64,000 bases of DNA from Triangularia verruculosa. Its lineage: Eukaryota > Ascomycota > Sordariomycetes > Sordariales > Podosporaceae. The stretch is from assembly GCA_033296885.1 (NCBI GenBank), contig MU863897.1:186001-250000 (forward strand), read 5' to 3'. Below, one piece after another: positions 32,597 to 43,391 of this stretch. Below the pieces are notes generated by a model that worked only from the letters and a program-made list of their open reading frames with translations, was not told the DNA's origin and searched no databases. Position numbers and translations under genes: made by a program. Each line of letters starts with the position of its first letter. Within the stretch, counting starts at the first letter, position 1.

Positions 32597-33571
32597 TTTG
32601 TCGGTTTGGTTTGATTACGAGTAAAAGTTGAGTGACGGTCTAGAGGGCTGATTCCTTTACGGAAGTACGGTGAAGGCTACGAAGTCTGACGTTTTTTTCT
32701 TCTTTGCTGTCAGCGGATAAAAGTGGCGCGAGAGGAAAGTCTGGAATTCCAGCCAGCGGCTACAAGTCCCGCCGCCAATTTTTGACTGGAGCTGACTGGA
32801 TGCACGGACCAGTCTATCGTCTTGCAGCTGCCACCAGCCCCAGTGACGGGCGTGACGGGAAGATTGTCGACAGGGGCACAGGGGTTAAAGTGCTCCAGAA
32901 AAGAAGACCCTGAGTGAGGGAGGGGCATTTTATGATGTTGCATATCTTCCGCGAGATTGTGCGTGTACACTCGAAATTGAACTTGGTTCTCATGTTCCCC
33001 CTCGGAACCTTTTGAAACATTCCCGGAATCATGCTTTGAAGCCTCCTGCTGTCGTCCCTTCTTCGGTGGTGTTAATTACCGTCCCACGTTTCTCTCCACT
33101 GGCACACTGACGCGCTTCTGATCGCGTCTCCATTGATTGACCTTGACGGTTCCTGCATTGGTCTCGTTAATCTTGGATTATCTCCCGCTTAGCCGCCGTC
33201 TCACACATCCGTATCGACAACCTTGCCTCCCTCGCCCGGTGAAGCGCGTCATCATCCGACTTGGTGTCCTTTTTCAATCTCATTGCCATTGGGGACCAAA
33301 TCAGGAAAGCATCTCGTTTGGCCAGCTTGGGTTGTGTTCTTAAACTCGCTCACAACAAAAAAAAAGAATAAGCTCGGTTGATCTGGCCTCAACTTGGGGC
33401 GTATTTTCTGCTCATCGCATCGACGAATAACGTATCAACGTATCAACGGCACGAGCTCCCGAACATCGACCCGTCAGATTGAGCCTGGGTGGATCTCGCG
33501 GATCGCGACCGTTGTTCCTGTGATACAACCCTAGCCCGGCATCGAAACCTCAATCTGCACCAAGAGCCGCA
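32597..33571. promoter_or_regulatory. Bidirectional promoter region, 975 bp
   Basis: Separates the divergent starts of the SERF-like gene and the HhH-like gene. It holds an A-tract near 33356-33365. Both promoters must lie here; no defined element was recognised. Confidence 0.5.
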
Positions 33572-34632
33572 ATGGGAAGCTCGACCATCTCGTCTGCGGA
33601 TAATATAACCGACAGTGAATTTCAAGCCTACCTTAGCAGATACCCGGCCTGTCTTGAGGCTATTTCCAAGAGCAAAGGCAGTAAGTTCATGACAAGACTA
33701 CCCAGGTTAGACCTGCATCGTGGCTAATACAGGGTTGTAGCCAAAGAAGGTCAGAAATCGCTGTCCGAACTCGATGCATACAGATATGGCGAAGCACTCG
33801 AGCTGTTTGCCTCTGAAAAGCCCCAGCAGATGACGATTGATGATGCCAAATTGTTGGTCGAATGGAAACTGTAGGTGATACTCTCGTTCTCGTACTTGTC
33901 GTTCACCATCCAGTTCTTTAGATGATGCTACTGCATGTTAGTGGGGTGGTGTTTCTTTGGTCTCATTTCTTGTTACCGAGAGTTTGGTATCATTGCGGTG
34001 GGACTAACACAAGTGACAGTCGCCATGGGAAATTCAGACCCTCTCTCCTCAAGCTCGTTTCATCAAACGAGCCCAAGACATTAGAGGAGACTGTTCAAAA
34101 GGCCGTGGCTGAGTACCGAGCAGCCGAAAAGCATTTGCCTCGCGCCATCGATATTCTCACGCAGCTCAAGGGCATCGGGCCGGCCACCGCGAGTCTACTC
34201 CTTGCAGTCCACGCTCCAGATAACATCATCTTTTTTGCCGATGAGGCCTTTTATTGGCTGGAGTGCAATGGAACCAAGGGTCCCATCAAGTATAACAAAA
34301 ACGAGTACACCCAATTGAGTCTCAGGGCCCAGGTCTTGGCTAAGCGGCTTGGTGTCAAAGCCGTTGATGTGGAAAAGGTGGCTTTTGTCATTATGAGGGA
34401 CGAACCTACCCAGGTGTCTGGAAAGGCGGCGGCCACAGCGGAAGAGCAAGAGAAAAACGAAAAGAGAAAGACCACTACTGACAAGGAAGGCAAGGAAGGC
34501 AAGCCGGCAACCAAAACAGAGCCCGAAGCGAAAAGCACCAGGTCTAAGCCACCGGCCAAGAGGAAGACTTCCGGTGACAATGCCGACACTAACGTCCCTA
34601 TCCGCCGTTCTAAACGAGGGAAACAAGCTTAG
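33572..34632 (+). CDS. Conserved fungal protein with a helix-hairpin-helix-like motif
   Basis: Three exons, 33572-33680, 33741-33870, 34020-34632, encode 283 residues. Introns are 60 and 149 nt; the first has a decoy AG 8 nt before the real acceptor that would give an early stop. The middle contains LTQLKGIGPATASLLLAVH, which has the hGhGxxxA pattern of a DNA-binding helix-hairpin-helix, followed by NIIFFADEAFYWL. Upstream lie ALELFASEKPQQMTIDDAKLLVEWKLRHGKFRP and a helical stretch. The last 85 residues are Lys/Glu/Thr-rich and end with basic nuclear-type signals (PPAKRKTSG, IRRSKRGKQA). A nuclear nucleic-acid-binding role is an inference from these two features; the family is not one I can name. 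Confidence 0.8.
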
Positions 34633-35229
34633 AAACGAGATCACGGAACCAGAAAAGGACAGAGCGCGGCGCAAATCGGCATGTCGGGACAGATCAACGG
34701 TGCATTTGGGCCAAAGCCCTGATCCCTGCTCTTAGCAGCGGCTCTTCTCAGCCCTGCAAAGGGAAGCTAGGGCTCGAAGGCGTTGCAAGCGAGACGTTAG
34801 CAGAGTTTTGAGAAGCCCAACCAGAATCATTATTCGGATCATTACCCTTGGGTTTTGGGGAGGGTTGCACAAAATTCCCCTATTGGGTTGAGCATCGTAG
34901 AATTTACGTGGGGTGTCTTGTCCGGCCAGACGGCCCGTTTCTGCGCTTTGCGGTCCCCTGGTAGGGAGACAGGGACATGGCCCAGACGACTTACACCTTT
35001 TTTGGTTTCCACTTTCGGATCCTGATGCATCAACAACCGTCTTTCAGACCTGGAGCAATGTCCATACCGAGGCAAGCATGGAAACCACGCCGTATTCGTC
35101 ACCATCGACAGACAATATGTATATCTCTGGTGCTTCTTGCAGCTGCTACTTCCTGCATTCAATTTGCGCTCTTGAACTGCAGCTGCACCTCCACCCGTGT
35201 TGCTATGTTATTCGCCCGCATCCCCCGAC
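34633..35229. other. Intergenic: upstream region of the DUF1479 gene
   Basis: 597 bp between two plus-strand genes. A pair of 108-110 codon frames lies here, overlapping one another, with no domain. It should hold the DUF1479-gene promoter and leader. Confidence 0.45.
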
Positions 35230-36747
35230 ATGGCCATTTCTGTAGGGCCTCTTCCGATCTCCCCAATATCCTTGAGTCACTCACCCCCGTCGAGAAAGGA
35301 TGAGATGCTTTCACGATCATATTCCGACCCAATACCTCTCCCGCGGCGGTTCAGCGTCCTGAAGGAACGGCTGGTCTCTGGAAAAGAATCAACTCTCGTA
35401 CCCTCATGGCAGCGCTTGTTACAAAGTCTCTCGGATGAGGTTGACCTCGTATCGTCTTTGGGGCCACAGGCAGTCCCCACCATCGACTTTTCCGCCATCA
35501 AGAAACCCAGGGTAGCCGAGGTCTTCCGTGAAGGCTTACGACAGAGGGGGGTTGCCATCATACGCAATGTGATACCGCGGAACACGGCTGAAGACTTGTA
35601 CGGGGGAGCTATGGAGTACCTTGACGAAAACTCACAGAAAAGGCCAAGGACTCCTCAGGAAAGCGACCTGCAGGAGCTGTATTGGAGCGCAGCCCAGATC
35701 AAGGCAAGAGGACACCCCAATGTTCTGGAAGCCCAGCGTTTTGCAATGGGGCTATGGACCTCCAGAGATCCAAAGGCGAGGGTTGCCACAAATTTTCCAA
35801 TAACCTATGCCGATCGAATGAGAACAGGCCAAGGAACGGCAGATACCGGGACCCCCGCGGCAGCTCACATTGATGGCGGCAGTGTGGAACGGTGGGAGAC
35901 AGATGGCTATGGAAGGGCAGGAACATACGAAGACATCTTCCAGGGGCGATGGGAGCGATACAATCCGTGGGAGGTTCGTTGTTTCTCTTCTTCAATTTCT
36001 CGTCGTTCGAGTTCATTGCTGACCGCTTCTATGCAGAGCAGTACCCGTCTCACAGTAACCTCGGATCTCTACCACAAAGCTGGCGCCTGCTCCATCTTCA
36101 GGATGTATCAAGGCTGGCTCGCCCTCTCCTCAGGACCGTCTTCCATGCGAGCCTGCCCCATGCTCAAGCACGCAACCGCTTACTTCCTGCTCCGCCCCTT
36201 CTTCTCCCCATCAAACCCATCATCCGAAGACTGGAGCTTCACCTCCCCACCAAACTCCATCCTTCACGGTGCTCTTCCATCCTACGCCCAAGAAATCAAT
36301 TCCTCCATCCACCCCCACCTCCAACTCAACAGGTCGCTAATCGACATCCCCGACCTCCAACCAGGCGATTACCTCATCTGGCACCCTGACCTCATCCACT
36401 CCGTCACCCCCTCCGCCCCATCAGCGAGCGTCATCTGCCTCCCCTGCGTACCCCTGACCCAGACAAACGCCCTCTACCTCTCCCGCCAACGAAAATCTTT
36501 TCTCCTCGGCTGCCCCGGCCCAGACTTCTTTGACGGGTGCGGCTACGGCACCGGTCACGGCAGAGGGGAGGCCCACTACGTCGGCCGCCCCGGCGTCCAG
36601 GAAGTAAGCGAGGCGGGCGGCGAAGAAGGGCTGCGGGCCATGGGCCTGCTGCCCTGGGACGAGGAGGAGGCGGACACCGACTTTGAGAGGGAGGTGCTCG
36701 CCATGGCGAACGGGATTTTGTTTCCGGATCTGTACGACATGTATTGA
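35230..36747 (+). CDS. DUF1479 (YbiU-like) putative 2-oxoglutarate/Fe(II) oxygenase
   Basis: Two exons, 35230-35973 and 36037-36747, encode 484 residues. The 63-nt intron has donor GTTCGT and acceptor ATGCAG, is a multiple of three and has no stop, so the frame also reads straight through it. The spliced form restores YNPWE followed by TVTSDLY. Family blocks are FSVLKERLVSGKE, LGPQAVPTIDF, REGLRQRGVAIIRNVIP, YWSAAQIKARGHPNV and CSIFRMYQGWLAL. Likely iron ligands are H213-x-D215 (AAHIDGGSVERW) and H369 (WHPDLIHSV). The substrate is unknown for the family. The ATG at 35230 is the first in frame; a second at DEMLSRSYSDP, 24 codons on, is also close to the usual family start. Confidence 0.9.
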   Translation: MAISVGPLPISPISLSHSPPSRKDEMLSRSYSDPIPLPRRFSVLKERLVSGKESTLVPSWQRLLQSLSDEVDLVSSLGPQAVPTIDFSAIKKPRVAEVFREGLRQRGVAIIRNVIPRNTAEDLYGGAMEYLDENSQKRPRTPQESDLQELYWSAAQIKARGHPNVLEAQRFAMGLWTSRDPKARVATNFPITYADRMRTGQGTADTGTPAAAHIDGGSVERWETDGYGRAGTYEDIFQGRWERYNPWEVRCFSSSISRRSSSLLTASMQSSTRLTVTSDLYHKAGACSIFRMYQGWLALSSGPSSMRACPMLKHATAYFLLRPFFSPSNPSSEDWSFTSPPNSILHGALPSYAQEINSSIHPHLQLNRSLIDIPDLQPGDYLIWHPDLIHSVTPSAPSASVICLPCVPLTQTNALYLSRQRKSFLLGCPGPDFFDGCGYGTGHGRGEAHYVGRPGVQEVSEAGGEEGLRAMGLLPWDEEEADTDFEREVLAMANGILFPDLYDMY

Positions 36748-37423
36748 TCGTCAGCGTGGTGGCCGGGTTTTAAGTGTGTTGTAAATAATTTTGTACAAAA
36801 ACCATCATCATCTTGTATAGAAAGATAGAAGGAGAAGGGGAAATTGGGATACAGGGGCGGAGCAGGCGTTTGCATTTCTTTTCGATTATTAGCATTCACC
36901 GGATTCGCATAGTTATAGACCGCCTTGGTAGGGGCCTTTGTCTTCTTATTTTCTGTAGATAGATATAGACATAAGATATCAAGTTCTTTGACGCAATGCA
37001 GCGATCTGGGTTTTTCAGCCAATGCCAACATTCAATCTTGGCTGTGTTCTTCTGCAAGGCCCGAGTCCTCAGCCGGCTGATCAAAGCCGACAGAGCCTAT
37101 TTCTCTGAACAGAGTAGAGCAGCGTTTGAAGAAAATGTTCCATTGAAGAAAAAGCCATGAAAGTTTCGCCGCTAATGAATACATATAGGCAAGAAAACCC
37201 TAACTTAACTCCCTCCAAAACATACATTTTCCAGACACTCCACCACATGCCCATCTAAGCAATCTCCCTAAGGAGACCAAATATTCCCCAACGTCTGCGC
37301 TGTCGCTTGCCGAAGCCGTACCTCCCCATCACTATCGTCATCCTTGAACAAACTCGAGGCTGTCCCAACACCAGAAGCAGCGCCGGAATCAAGATTCACT
37401 AATCCTTCCCAGATTGTATCATC
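36748..37423. other. Convergent intergenic region
   Basis: 676 bp between the stops of the DUF1479 gene and the BAP31-like gene. It holds both 3' UTRs. No other feature was supported. Confidence 0.5.
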
Positions 37424-38269
37424 CTATTTATCCTTCTTGGAAAGCCCGTCATTTCCTTGAGCGGCGCCGAACTTCTCAGCCATCTCGTCATACTCCCTGT
37501 GCAGACCCTCGGCCTGCTTCTTCAGGGTAGCAATGTCCTGGTCCCGGAGCTTGATCTCCCTCTTCAGGCGCGAAATCTCACCAGCGTCACCAGCCTGGGC
37601 CAACTTCTCGGCCTGCTTAGTGTTCTTCTCGGATCCCTCGTACAGCTTGACCTTCTCCTCTAGGCGAAGCGTCTCGAGGATCATGATGTAGGTGCGGTTG
37701 AGGATCAAGGAGAGGAAGAGGGTGAAGCCGCAAAGGTACATGTTGCGCTGCGAGTAGAACTTGCGAGCTTGGACTTCGAGGCGTTCGTGACCCATTATGG
37801 CGGTTCTGCCCCTAAACTTGATTAGTTTTCCAGAGGGACGAAAGAGGGTAAAAGGGGTGGGGGACTACGACATACGCGCTTTGCCCGTTGTTACCCTCAG
37901 TTGCGGCAGCGAGTTCGACTTGTACGCGGTAGACGCGGTTCACGCTGTCGATAAAGAGGATGAGGATAAAGACAAAGGTAATCTTCAGCCAGTATTGTAC
38001 TTTGGCAACGATGGGGTTTTCGGAGATGAAACTGAAAATTAAGAGTTAGCTGTGGCTCCGACTCGCAAGAGACTCTTGGAATAGACGTACGTGAAGAGCT
38101 TCCTGCGCATGGTGAATGGCAATGGTACCACCAGGAGCATGAACAGGGCCATTTCTGCTACTAGCAGCATAAAGACCTGTTGAGGATTGTTAGCCAAGGT
38201 CAAAGACGGGAAATCTCAGCGTTGGGATAGGAGCGAGGAGATGCATACCAAGGTGTAGTAGAGCGTCAT
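37424..38269 (-). CDS. BAP31/Yet family ER membrane protein
   Basis: Endoplasmic-reticulum protein related to mammalian BAP31 and yeast Yet1/Yet3, which help membrane-protein sorting. Four exons, 38269-38249, 38176-38091, 38031-37876, 37811-37424, encode 216 residues; the first exon is just 21 nt. Three membrane segments are visible: residues about 5-25 (LVFMLLVAEMALFMLLVVPLP), 45-65 (YWLKITFVFILILFIDSVNRVY) and 105-130 (YLCGFTLFLSLILNRTYIMIL). The short VNRVYRV and NRTYIMILE motifs fit the family. A heptad-patterned coiled coil fills the C-terminal third (residues about 150-205). The last residues KKDK fit the KKxx ER-retrieval signal. Confidence 0.93.
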
Positions 38270-39829
38270 TGTGGCGGCGCTGATGTGGTCGTCGTGGGTA
38301 TCTCAAGTATTGGGAAAGGATGAGGTATCGTCTGTCGAATATTGGTGCCGACAGTAGTTGAAGTGCTGAGTAAAACCGGACAGCTTTGTTGTTTTTTCAA
38401 GAACAAGAGCTCTGTGTAGGGGGCTGAGAGGTGTGACGTGGGCCTTTCCAAGCTGGAAGCTTCCCCAGGTAACCAGGGCTGAAATCGAAAACGTCATTGT
38501 TGTGGCTGGAGCTAAGGCTGAAGTGGTCCGTGCTGTGGATCGCGGGGCTAATTTCACATGCCATACAGAGGAACATTCTTAACCCTAACCCGTCCTTTTC
38601 GTCTTCAGTCAACGACTGGCTTTATTCAGCTTCAACTTTTTGGGAGAAGGTACTGACATTATCAAAGACGGACGTTTGAACTTGCGCTTGGCTCTCATTA
38701 TTCTGTGGCTATTCATGTTTCATGAGAAGTCTGTGGCTGAGTTTCACTACCCAAACTTTAAACATTATCCTCCTTGCGGACTTTGTTTGCGCTCTCACGC
38801 CAGACCCTGCGACAGTACCCCTTTGCATAGCACGATTTCTATTTACACTTATTACTCGAGCGCTTGCTCTGCTTTGGGAAGCTCCAAGTTTGAACCCAAA
38901 GTAGTTAAGGAGAAGGCTGAACATCACCTCCGAAGCCACCACCGCATTGCGTAACAACTGGAAGCCAACCGAGGCCTCTTGACTGGACCTGGCCCCGGAA
39001 TTGAACAGCCACGCCAACACCGCAGTTTACTTGCAACTCTCATTGGCCATTCTCGAGATGTGGTGACAAGAGACCATTCTTGAACCCACTTGATGCCATG
39101 CTTTCCCGGAAGATGCCCGCCGCTGTGGCCTTCATGCATACGTCGAAGGCCTTGCCGCTCTTCCTGCTCGGTGGTCGGTTCGGCGAACCTAGGAGGGTCA
39201 TATGAAGCCCGTAGGATGCGGCGAAGTTTCACGCAGCAACCGATGGCTTGCAGTATCCAAACGTTCTCATCCCATACAGGACCCAATGGGACTCGTTTCC
39301 TTTACATACGGGAGACCAGCCCCGAGTGAGCTCGCTTTCTTCTCGTTCATGACGAAGGCTGAAACCGACTGTAACTTCTTCTCCGTGTGCCCTCACGCCC
39401 TTCTCATCAAGTCAGAGGTTTTGACTTTTGCTAGTTCAGCACCAGCATGGGATGAAATCTGGGAAACCAGAAGAGCAACGCCGAGTGGCCGGAGCCAGCC
39501 TCGCAATTGCTGCACCTTTTTCTTTCACATCGTCTAATTCCTCGTATTTAGCTTCAGAGTCGCCAACGCACCGCACCGCACCGCTTTCCCTTATCCTTGT
39601 TACGAAATCCAGTCTGGAATATGAACTCTGTGTAAAGTCGCAAAAATATCATCTTTCGGCTTCGGCACCTTGCTTTCCTCAACAGACCCAGTCGTCGGGT
39701 CCACTTTCAGCTTTTCAAGGCGCCCTTAAATATTGCGATCAGCCTCCTAGTTTTTTGTCCCGAGGCCACACCACTTGACATTGTCAACTCGCAGTCAACA
39801 ATAGTAGCGAGTCGGCAAACTCACAAAAA
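38270..39829. other. Divergent intergenic region, 1.56 kb
   Basis: Lies between the starts of the BAP31-like gene (minus) and the small peptide gene (plus). Several 100-120 codon frames overlap here on both strands, none with a domain or splice support. A TTAAATATT element at 39726-39734, about 100 bp before the peptide gene's ATG, could be its TATA-like box. Confidence 0.45.
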
Positions 39830-40059
39830 ATGCGCCTTCCTTCCCTTCTCGCTGCCTGGGCCATTACAGTCAGCAGCCTTGCTATGGCCAGGCCTATTGT
39901 CTGCTCAGATGTATGTTTTGCCTCTTCCCCTTGACTCTGCACATCGCTAACTTGCCTTCTCAGTTGAAGCGTGACCTCATCCTCAAAGGCGAGCTCGCGC
40001 CAGAGGCCTGCTGCAGCTATGGGCGATGCTTGGGGGACGTGGTGATCGCTATGGCTTAA
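39830..40059 (+). CDS. Small secreted peptide precursor with a Kex2-type site
   Basis: Two exons, 39830-39910 and 39964-40059, encode 58 residues. The 53-nt intron is well formed (GTATGT, a GCTAAC branch, CTCAG) and joins in phase 0. Residues 1-20 (MRLPSLLAAWAITVSSLAMA) make a clear signal peptide. A dibasic KR at 29-30 would release a 28-residue peptide after Kex2-like cleavage; it holds a Cys-Cys pair and a third Cys (PEACCSYGRCLGDVVIAMA). A fourth Cys sits in the short propeptide. I have a faint memory of fungal small proteins sharing the CCSYG..GDVV core but cannot name a family. It could be a signalling, antimicrobial or matrix peptide; nothing in the sequence decides this. Confidence 0.65.
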
Positions 40060-41632
40060 CGATGATAGGTCTCTGAGACCAGACACGGATACGAGATTCA
40101 CAAGTTCACAACCGCATCGGGAACACTGAACACGCAGCGATTTTTTTCACCTTTTACGACACATACCCCGCAGCTGACTGAGCATGACGGGCCCGACATC
40201 TCGGAACCTCTCTCTTCACGCCGTGGAACGACATTATGTTCTTAATTATATTGTATAACTTGGCTTTGGGGCTGCATAATACTGCGCATATACGGGGTTG
40301 GCGGAGGTAATAGATGCCATGCGCATTGATAGTTGGCTGCGATCCAGAGAGGAGAATTGGGCGGCTTTAATATTGTTGGACGATACTGCAAACCTGGAAA
40401 GATTTGGGAGATGGAGTGTCTGGATTATCAAGTTTGGAGCTTTTTATATCACGGCAAAAGTCACGGTCGGTCGGAGGATTGTTCGGCACACCGGAAGCCG
40501 CACGTTGTACCCGGCAGTCCAGACCGAGGCCGAAACAAGCAATAAATAAAAAGCCAATTGCCATCTCGGGTTTCCCTTGCTGCTGTCCACCACATGTCAA
40601 AGTTGCATCAATGATTCGAAACAAGCCACAGCCAATCTATACACAATGGTAGGACGGAAGAACAAAGGCCGAAGCGGGAAATTCCTCTGGGCATGAGGAG
40701 CAGCGCCCGAACCACGGAGGGGACTATTCGCTTCCTCGGCCGCTCCCGAAGGGTCGACGCCGGTGATTGGCGCGGATGACGGACCTTGATAGGCGGAAAC
40801 GTAACGACTGCAGTAGCTCAGAGGAAACCGACACTACGGCCGCGTTAGACCCCGTGCAGGACCTCGGTGTTGAAGCGGCCGAAGGTCATAACACCGAGAA
40901 TACCCCACATACCGGTGCCTCTCACGCTGCTGGTACGTTCATTATCAATCTCATCAAACGTCAGATCTTCCAAAGGATTGGTTCGGTAACCAAGACGGGT
41001 CGGTCATATTTTTGGAGTTGTGGGAATAGCCGCAGGGACTCTTTCCATTGATGCGTCTAGAACAATTCTTTTTTTTCTCCTCTCTTTCTTTTTTCCCATC
41101 CACTTTCTTTTCCCGTGCCAATGTAAAGGTGTGTGGTTGGTGGGCCCGGTGTAATGGAAAGGCCTAGTGTAGTGCTTGTGATCGTCGAGGCATCAGATAT
41201 CCAAACTACTGCAACCTACCGTGGACCGTGGGGGGGAAGAGAGGGGGGGTTTGGGCGGAAGAAAAACTAGGTACCTACCACATGAACGGTTTGCGACATA
41301 CAGAGCCCCATTTTCCTTGTTACCCTTTTTGAACCTACCTTGCGAGCTTTTTTCTGCCCAGTGCCCATATCTCGGTGAGGTTGTAGCGAGATCGGCAAGT
41401 TCCTTACCTTCCGTACCTCTTCTCTTATTCGGAACTTCCCGGTGCGCGTGTATATATATAAGTTGAAGTCGAGAAACCTACCTCACTCTGTTTCCCGGTT
41501 CGGTCTTTATTTCTAGGTCCCTTGCTTCCTTTCATAACTGCGGCTTCTCAGAGCTACCCCACCGCGTCGTCATCAGCAGCCAATATACTCTTGTCAAGCA
41601 AGCAAACAAGCAGAGAGGATAAGACAGGCAAG
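40060..41632. promoter_or_regulatory. Long upstream region of L-arabinitol 4-dehydrogenase gene
   Basis: 1.57 kb between the peptide gene and LAD1. One 94-codon frame (40767-41051) has no domain. Near the gene are a GTGGGG motif around 41227 (a possible CreA/Mig1 glucose-repressor site, SYGGRG), pyrimidine-rich tracts, and a TATATATATA box at about 41451. Regulation by carbon source is expected for the family, but these motifs are only pattern matches. Confidence 0.45.
41451..41460 (+). promoter_or_regulatory. TATA-like element of LAD1
   Basis: Ten bases of alternating T and A, about 180 bp before the LAD1 start codon. The distance leaves room for a leader of 100-150 nt. Inference from position only. 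Confidence 0.4.
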
Positions 41633-42807
41633 ATGTCAACGACCGTAACTCGAGTGAAGGCTACAAAGGCCAACATTGGCGTCTTCACCGACCCTTCCCA
41701 TAAACTATGGATTGACTCGGCAGAGCCCTCTTTGGAGAGCGTCCAGCAAGGCAGCCCAGAGCTCAAAGAAGGGGAGGTGACCGTTGCCATCCGGAGCACC
41801 GGTATCTGCGGGTTTGTTTCCCCTTTCTTCTTCTGTGAAACGAAGCTGATCAGTGGCATCTGCCACATAGATCCGATGTCCACTTCTGGAAACACGGCTG
41901 CATCGGCCCCATGATCGTAACCTGCGACCACGTCCTGGGCCACGAATCCGCCGGCGAGATCATCGCCGTTCATCCCTCCGTCAAGACATTGAAGGTTGGG
42001 GACAGAGTAGCCATCGAACCTCAAGTTATCTGCAACGAGTGCGAGCCTTGCCTGACGGGGCGATACAACGGGTGTGAAAGGGTCGACTTCCTCTCCACGC
42101 CCCCCGTGGCAGGGTTGTTGAGGAGATATGTCAACCACAAGGCGGTCTGGTGCCACAAGATTGGGGACATGAGCTACGAAGACGGGGCGATGCTGGAACC
42201 GTTGAGCGTAGCTTTGGCGGCTATGCAACGAGCTAGTGTGAGGTTGGGAGATCCGGTCTTGATCTGCGGGGCGGGGCCAATCGGATTGATCACGTTGTTG
42301 TGCTGCCAGGCGGCGGGGGCGTGTCCGGTGGTGATTACAGATATTGATGAGGGGAGGTTGAGGTTTGCCAAGGAGATTGCCCCCGAGGTGGTGACCGTCA
42401 AGGTTGAGCCTGGGCTGAGTGTAGAGCAGCAGGCGGAGCGCATTGTGAAGGAGGGATTCAATGGGATTGAGCCGGCAGTTGCGCTGGAGTGTACGGGAGT
42501 TGAGAGCTCGATTGGGGCGGCGATCTGGGCGATGAAGTTTGGTGGTAAGGTGTTTGTGATTGGGGTGGGGAGGAACGAGATTCAGATTCCGTTTATGAGG
42601 GCCAGTGTGCGGGAAGTGGATTTGCAGTTTCAGTATAGGTATAGCAATACGTGGCCCAGGGCGATTAGGCTGGTGCAGAACAAGGTGGTGGACTTGACCA
42701 GGCTGGTTACGCATAGGTTTCCTCTGGAGGAGGCGCTGAAGGCGTTTGATACGGCGAGTGACCCAAAGACGGGGGCGATCAAGGTGCAGATTCAGAGTTT
42801 GGATTGA
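41633..42807 (+). CDS. LAD1: L-arabinitol 4-dehydrogenase
   Basis: NAD-dependent zinc medium-chain dehydrogenase that oxidises L-arabinitol to L-xylulose in fungal L-arabinose breakdown. Two exons, 41633-41811 and 41871-42807, encode 371 residues; the 59-nt intron (donor GTTTGT) sits right after the first catalytic Cys region, TGICG|SDVHFW. Catalytic zinc residues lie in GICGSDVHFWKHG and GHESAGEI. Structural zinc ligands are intact: C-x2-C-x2-C-x7-C in CNECEPCLTGRYNGC. The Rossmann motif is GAGPIGL, followed by ITDIDEGRL, where the Asp favours NAD over NADP. The FLSTPPVAGLLRRYVNHKAVWCHKIGDMSYEDGA stretch is typical of LADs. Xylitol dehydrogenase is the nearest alternative and less likely. 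Confidence 0.93.
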
Positions 42808-43391
42808 GCCGATGGAAAGTAAGAGTGGCTGTTTAGTTAGTATCGGAGTTTTTTAGTGTCAAGACTCATCAAGACCATGAATATATCGCAAGAGGAATAA
42901 GGCTGAGTGGGAATGAAACTGACTGACATGCATGTGTAAGTGGTTGCTTCGCTGACAGCTTGGAGACAGGCACAAAATGACGGCAACGAAGAGGATATGG
43001 CCCGAGCTTCACCACCAATTCTGGCGTCTGATTGGCTGACAAGGTTTGCCGAGAAGTTGGAACTGGACAGCGCCCCGAAGTTCGAAATGTTCCGGAGCTT
43101 CCCATTTTTCTCCATCCGCGGGCCCCATTTTATTCCCAGTTGCGCGATATCGTCTTTCGCTCGTTGGAAGCCACCACAACAAACCACGAAAACCCACCCA
43201 CCGTCAACGGCCGGCACCACACACGATCCCCGAACCCGGATTTTTCTTTCGCTTCACCCGGCCGCCGTTCCACCTCCCATCCCCTCAATTGGCCGTCCCT
43301 CCATCCCAGAGCCGTCGTTCACTCGCACCGCTCGGCCGAACCCCCCGATACCCGAATCTCTCCCTTCTTTTCACATTCTTCGCCACACAAA
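42808..43391. other. Intergenic: LAD1 3' region and ATP20 promoter
   Basis: 584 bp between two plus-strand genes. The last 360 bp stay open in the ATP20 frame without a stop (from 43032), but the composition is Pro/Ser-rich with no match to the family, so I treat it as leader and promoter. Confidence 0.5.

Noticed and set aside
30468..36747. Two 2OG/Fe(II) oxygenases 3.5 kb apart as part of a biosynthetic cluster
   Set aside because: No polyketide synthase, peptide synthetase, terpene cyclase, transporter or cluster regulator nearby; the intervening genes are housekeeping-like.
40767..41051. 94-codon plus-strand frame before LAD1
   Set aside because: No conserved motif, starts from a non-ATG codon and lies in a region expected to be promoter.
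43032..43391. Longer ATP synthase subunit g starting at 43032
   Set aside because: The added Pro/Ser-rich part would bury the mitochondrial targeting sequence, and family members start at the MSF-type presequence.
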